Positions 61,473-64,000 of a stretch of 64,000 bases of DNA are shown piece after piece. The position numbers and the translations under genes were made by a program. Origin of the DNA: Roseomonas sp. (GTDB lineage Bacteria; Pseudomonadota; Alphaproteobacteria; Acetobacterales; Acetobacteraceae); assembly GCA_020249925.1 (NCBI GenBank), contig JADCER010000005.1, forward strand, positions 434,001 through 498,000, written 5' to 3'. A model generated the notes under the pieces. The model saw only the letters and a list, made by a program, of their open reading frames with translations, did not search any database and was not told the DNA's origin. Within the stretch, counting starts at the first letter, position 1. Each line of letters begins with the position of its first letter.

Positions 61473-62486
61473 ATGGCTTCCAGACGCCTTTTTCTCGCCG
61501 GTATGGCCGGTGCGCTTGCCGCGCCCAGCATTGCGCGTGCTTCCGGTTCCATGACGGCCGCGATTTATCCCGGCACCTGGGATGAGGCCTATCGTGAGAT
61601 CGTCGCGCCGCTCCTGCGCCAGCGCCATAATGTCAGTGTCGCCTTCGATCCGCTTTTTGCGGTGGACCAGGTGGCCAAGGTGCGCGCGGCGCGCGGGGTC
61701 GCCCCATTTGATTGCTTCGTGCTGGACCCCGGGCCCGCAGCGGCGGCGCGTCAGGCCAATTTGTTTGAAGCAATTGATGCGCGGATGATCACCAATGCCG
61801 GCAAGCTGCCCGAAGGCATGGTCAGCGCGGATTCGGTGACCGTGAATGCGCAGGTCGTGGGCATTTGCTACAATCCAAAGAAATTCCCGGAACCGCCGAA
61901 AAGCTGGGCGGATCTGTTCCGCTCCCCCTATGTGGAACGCCTTGGTCTCACGGGTTTTCAGACCACTTTCGGCACGGTTTCACTGATTGAAATGGCCAAG
62001 GCCTTTGGCGGTTCCATCACCAATATCGAACCCATCTTCGCCAAGCTGAGGGAGGCGCTGCCCAAGGTTGCCGCTGTTTCCGCGCCGGCTGCCCTGCCGG
62101 GACTGTTCCAGCAAGGCCAGATCGATATCATGTACACCAATACGAATAATGCCGCGACGCTGAAGGGCCGTGGCGTTGACATTGCCTTCGTGGCACCAAG
62201 TGAAGGCGCCATTACCTTCAATACCACCTTGCACATTGTCAGGGGCTCGGGAAATCGCGCCAATGCGCATCGCTATATTGATGTGGCGATTTCCGCCGAA
62301 GCGCAAAGCCGGTTGCAATTGTCGCCTTTCAACATGATCCCGGTGAACAAGGATGTGCAGCTGAGCCCCAATCTGGACATCAAATCGCTTGATGAATTGT
62401 CCAAGATGGTCACGCATGATTGGAATGTGATCAACCCGCGCCGCGCTGCCTGGATTGATCGCTTCAATCGCGAGATCACGAAGTAA
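61473..62486 (+). CDS. Polyamine-type ABC transporter substrate-binding protein (PotD-like)
   Basis: This 337-residue periplasmic protein has an N-terminal SRRLFLAGMAGALAAPSIARA signal that looks Tat-like. The mature part has AIYPGTWDEAYREIVAPLL, VGICYNPKKFPEPPKSWADLF and GLTGFQTTFGT, as in family 1 binding proteins of the PotD/FutA/ThiB group. It delivers ligand to the adjacent permeases. An AGGAG site precedes the ATG. The ligand is not proven. Confidence 0.87.
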   Translation: MASRRLFLAGMAGALAAPSIARASGSMTAAIYPGTWDEAYREIVAPLLRQRHNVSVAFDPLFAVDQVAKVRAARGVAPFDCFVLDPGPAAAARQANLFEAIDARMITNAGKLPEGMVSADSVTVNAQVVGICYNPKKFPEPPKSWADLFRSPYVERLGLTGFQTTFGTVSLIEMAKAFGGSITNIEPIFAKLREALPKVAAVSAPAALPGLFQQGQIDIMYTNTNNAATLKGRGVDIAFVAPSEGAITFNTTLHIVRGSGNRANAHRYIDVAISAEAQSRLQLSPFNMIPVNKDVQLSPNLDIKSLDELSKMVTHDWNVINPRRAAWIDRFNREITK

Positions 62487-62490
62487 AGCC

Positions 62491-63324
62491 ATGCGCAGAG
62501 CAGCGGTGGATTGGCGCCTGGCAGCGCCTTTGGGGATTGTCTACCTCGCACTTTTTGCGGCACCGCTGCTGTTGTTGCTTGGCATATCGCTTCATGCTGA
62601 TCAGGATTTGCAGCAATGGGGCCTGGATAATTGGACCAAATTCTGGGGCGATGCCTTCTACCGCGGCGTTGTCTGGGATACGCTTCGGCTGGGCGTGGCG
62701 GCGGTGCTGGCGACATCGCTGTTTGCCTGGCCGCTTGCGGTTTTTTTCTGCAACGCGAGCCCCCGCACGCAGAAGATCCTGCTGTTCATCATCCTGTTGC
62801 CGCTGCTCACCTCAGTCGTCATTCGCACCTTCGCCTGGATCGTGATCCTGGCGCGTGAAGGATTGGTCAATCAGGTCGTGCTGGCGCTTGGCCTCAGCGC
62901 CACGCCGCTCAGGCTGTTGCAGACGGAAACGGGGCTGATCCTTGCCCTGATGCAAATCGAAATGCCGCTGATGCTATTGCCGCTGATTTCCGTCATGCGC
63001 GGGCTTGATCCCAATTTGCTGGATGCGTCACGCGCGCTTGGGGCGGGCATGTGGCGAAGCTTCTTTCGCGTCATCCTCCCGCTCAGCCTGCCGGGCTGGA
63101 TCGCAGGTGCCACGCTGGTTTTCGCTTCCGCCTGCACTGCCTTCATTTCGCAATCCGTCATTGGTGGAGCAAGGCTTGTTTATCTGCCATCGCTCATCTG
63201 GCAGCAGGCCATGGTGGTTTATGATTGGCCCTTCGCCGCAGTCTGTTCCGTCACGCTGCTGCTGACGGTGCTGGCCGGCATCATGATGTTGAATTGGCTC
63301 GGCCGCTATGCAAGGACCGATTGA
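62491..63324 (+). CDS. ABC transporter permease (PotB-like)
   Basis: This 277-residue permease has about six spans and the EAA loop DASRALGAGMWRSFFRVILPLSLPG (about residues 184-208). It starts 4 bases after the binding-protein stop, and the next permease starts immediately after its stop. It forms half of the channel. The length matches PotB-type subunits. Confidence 0.9.
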   Translation: MRRAAVDWRLAAPLGIVYLALFAAPLLLLLGISLHADQDLQQWGLDNWTKFWGDAFYRGVVWDTLRLGVAAVLATSLFAWPLAVFFCNASPRTQKILLFIILLPLLTSVVIRTFAWIVILAREGLVNQVVLALGLSATPLRLLQTETGLILALMQIEMPLMLLPLISVMRGLDPNLLDASRALGAGMWRSFFRVILPLSLPGWIAGATLVFASACTAFISQSVIGGARLVYLPSLIWQQAMVVYDWPFAAVCSVTLLLTVLAGIMMLNWLGRYARTD

Positions 63325-64000
63325 ATGAACCAGCGCCGCACCTTTTCGGATCAAAGCTTTTCCTATGTCTTTGGTGGCCTCACTTTGCTTGGCGTGCTGA
63401 TCCTGGTCGGCCCGGTTTTCATTGTGCTGATCACAAGCTTCACTACCTCGGCCTCCTTGCGGTTTCCGCCGCCGGAATTGTCGTTCCGCTGGTATCAGGC
63501 CTTGTTCGATACAACGCGGTCTGCACATATCCACCGCGCGGCCGGCAATTCGCTTTGGGTGGCCAGCATGGCGACGCTGGCGGCGACTATTCTTGCCGTG
63601 CTCGCTGCGCTCGCCATTGGGCGTTCCCGCCGGCCGGCAGCGCGCGCCCTGGAAGCAAGCTTTCTCTCACCGCTCATTCTGCCCTCGCTCGCTTATGGGC
63701 TTGCGACATTGATGTTTTTCTCATTGCTGGGGCTCCGCCCATCGCTCACGCATTTGATCGGCGGGCATTTGGTGGTGATCGCGCCCTTTGTTTTCCGCAC
63801 CACCTTGGCGACTGTCACGCAATTGGAACCGGCGCTTTTGGAAAGCTCCGCCAGTTTGGGCGCAGGGCGCTTCATGACCTTCCGGCGCATCACGCTTCCC
63901 TTGATCGCCCCTGGTATTTTTGCCGGCGCCTTCCTGGCTTTTGTGGCATCCATGGATAATGTACCGGTCTCGCTTTTTCTGTCCAATGCGCGGACGGATA
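63325..64000 (+). CDS. ABC transporter permease (PotC-like), partial
   Basis: This permease runs off the right edge; 225 codons are visible from ATG 63325, directly after the previous stop. It has an N-terminal span LLGVLILVGPVFIVLITSF, a FRWYQALF motif and the EAA loop ESSASLGAGRFMTFRRITLPLIAPG. This is the PotC pattern and the second half of the channel. Its C-terminus is beyond the window. Confidence 0.88.
   Translation, partial: MNQRRTFSDQSFSYVFGGLTLLGVLILVGPVFIVLITSFTTSASLRFPPPELSFRWYQALFDTTRSAHIHRAAGNSLWVASMATLAATILAVLAALAIGRSRRPAARALEASFLSPLILPSLAYGLATLMFFSLLGLRPSLTHLIGGHLVVIAPFVFRTTLATVTQLEPALLESSASLGAGRFMTFRRITLPLIAPGIFAGAFLAFVASMDNVPVSLFLSNARTD

Overview
The window looks like a chromosome segment of a GC-rich alphaproteobacterium, probably of the Rhodospirillales/Acetobacteraceae type. 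This rests on the alphaproteobacterial form of ribosomal protein L36, a Usg-family protein, COQ7-type ubiquinone synthesis, a CIRCE-controlled groESL operon and the dense GC-rich coding pattern. The placement comes from family knowledge and not from a phylogeny.

Positions 1-4372 are the integrase end of an integrated mobile element that runs off the left edge. Its genes all read leftward: tyrosine integrase, an AT-hook-like protein, a small HTH protein, a 30-residue membrane peptide, a Toprim primase-like protein and a RepA/RecA-like ATPase. Just beyond the integrase, a fragment resembling the 3' end of tRNA-Phe (4567-4594) may be an attachment scar. Host sequence resumes with a type II NADH dehydrogenase (4709-6040). 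Next is a compact restriction-modification pair (MT-A70 methylase plus BglII-like nuclease, 6248-7689) lying between two inverted copies of an intergenic repeat. Then come rpmJ, an unusual acyl-CoA dehydrogenase homologue, a DUF533/TerB-like protein and an OxyR-type regulator.

From 11 to 25 kb there is a GST/cupin/amino-acid oxidase group, a dsbB-coq7-lipoprotein operon, a PaiB-like protein, an amidase, and the ligase-associated DNA repair set (ATP-dependent ligase, MBL exonuclease, Lhr-type helicase, PdeM phosphoesterase). A GT2-like gene interrupts the repair set. From 25 to 37 kb there are a DHA2 drug exporter, a phnCDEE phosphonate-type importer with a perfect Pho box, a divergent FAD amine oxidase-like gene, two orphan periplasmic binding proteins, LrgAB and an MFS exporter.

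From 37 to 57 kb there are a divergent CoA-transferase/crotonase pair, an Orn/Lys/Arg decarboxylase-family enzyme followed by an AspT-like exchanger, a DsbD/ScsB-like reductase, HrpB helicase, an HtrA protease followed by a two-component system, an aminotransferase, a GST, a tandem PPC-domain protein and Usg. From 58 kb there is groESL, with one good CIRCE and a second degenerate CIRCE on either side of its promoter. The last genes are a polyamine-type ABC importer whose final permease runs off the right edge.

The most interesting points are the repeat-flanked restriction-modification cassette, the tRNA-like scar and compact element, the Pho-box phosphonate importer with a divergent oxidase, the split ligase/Lhr repair cluster with a possible LexA box, and the decarboxylase-exchanger pair. 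No CRISPR array, rRNA or complete tRNA was recognised.
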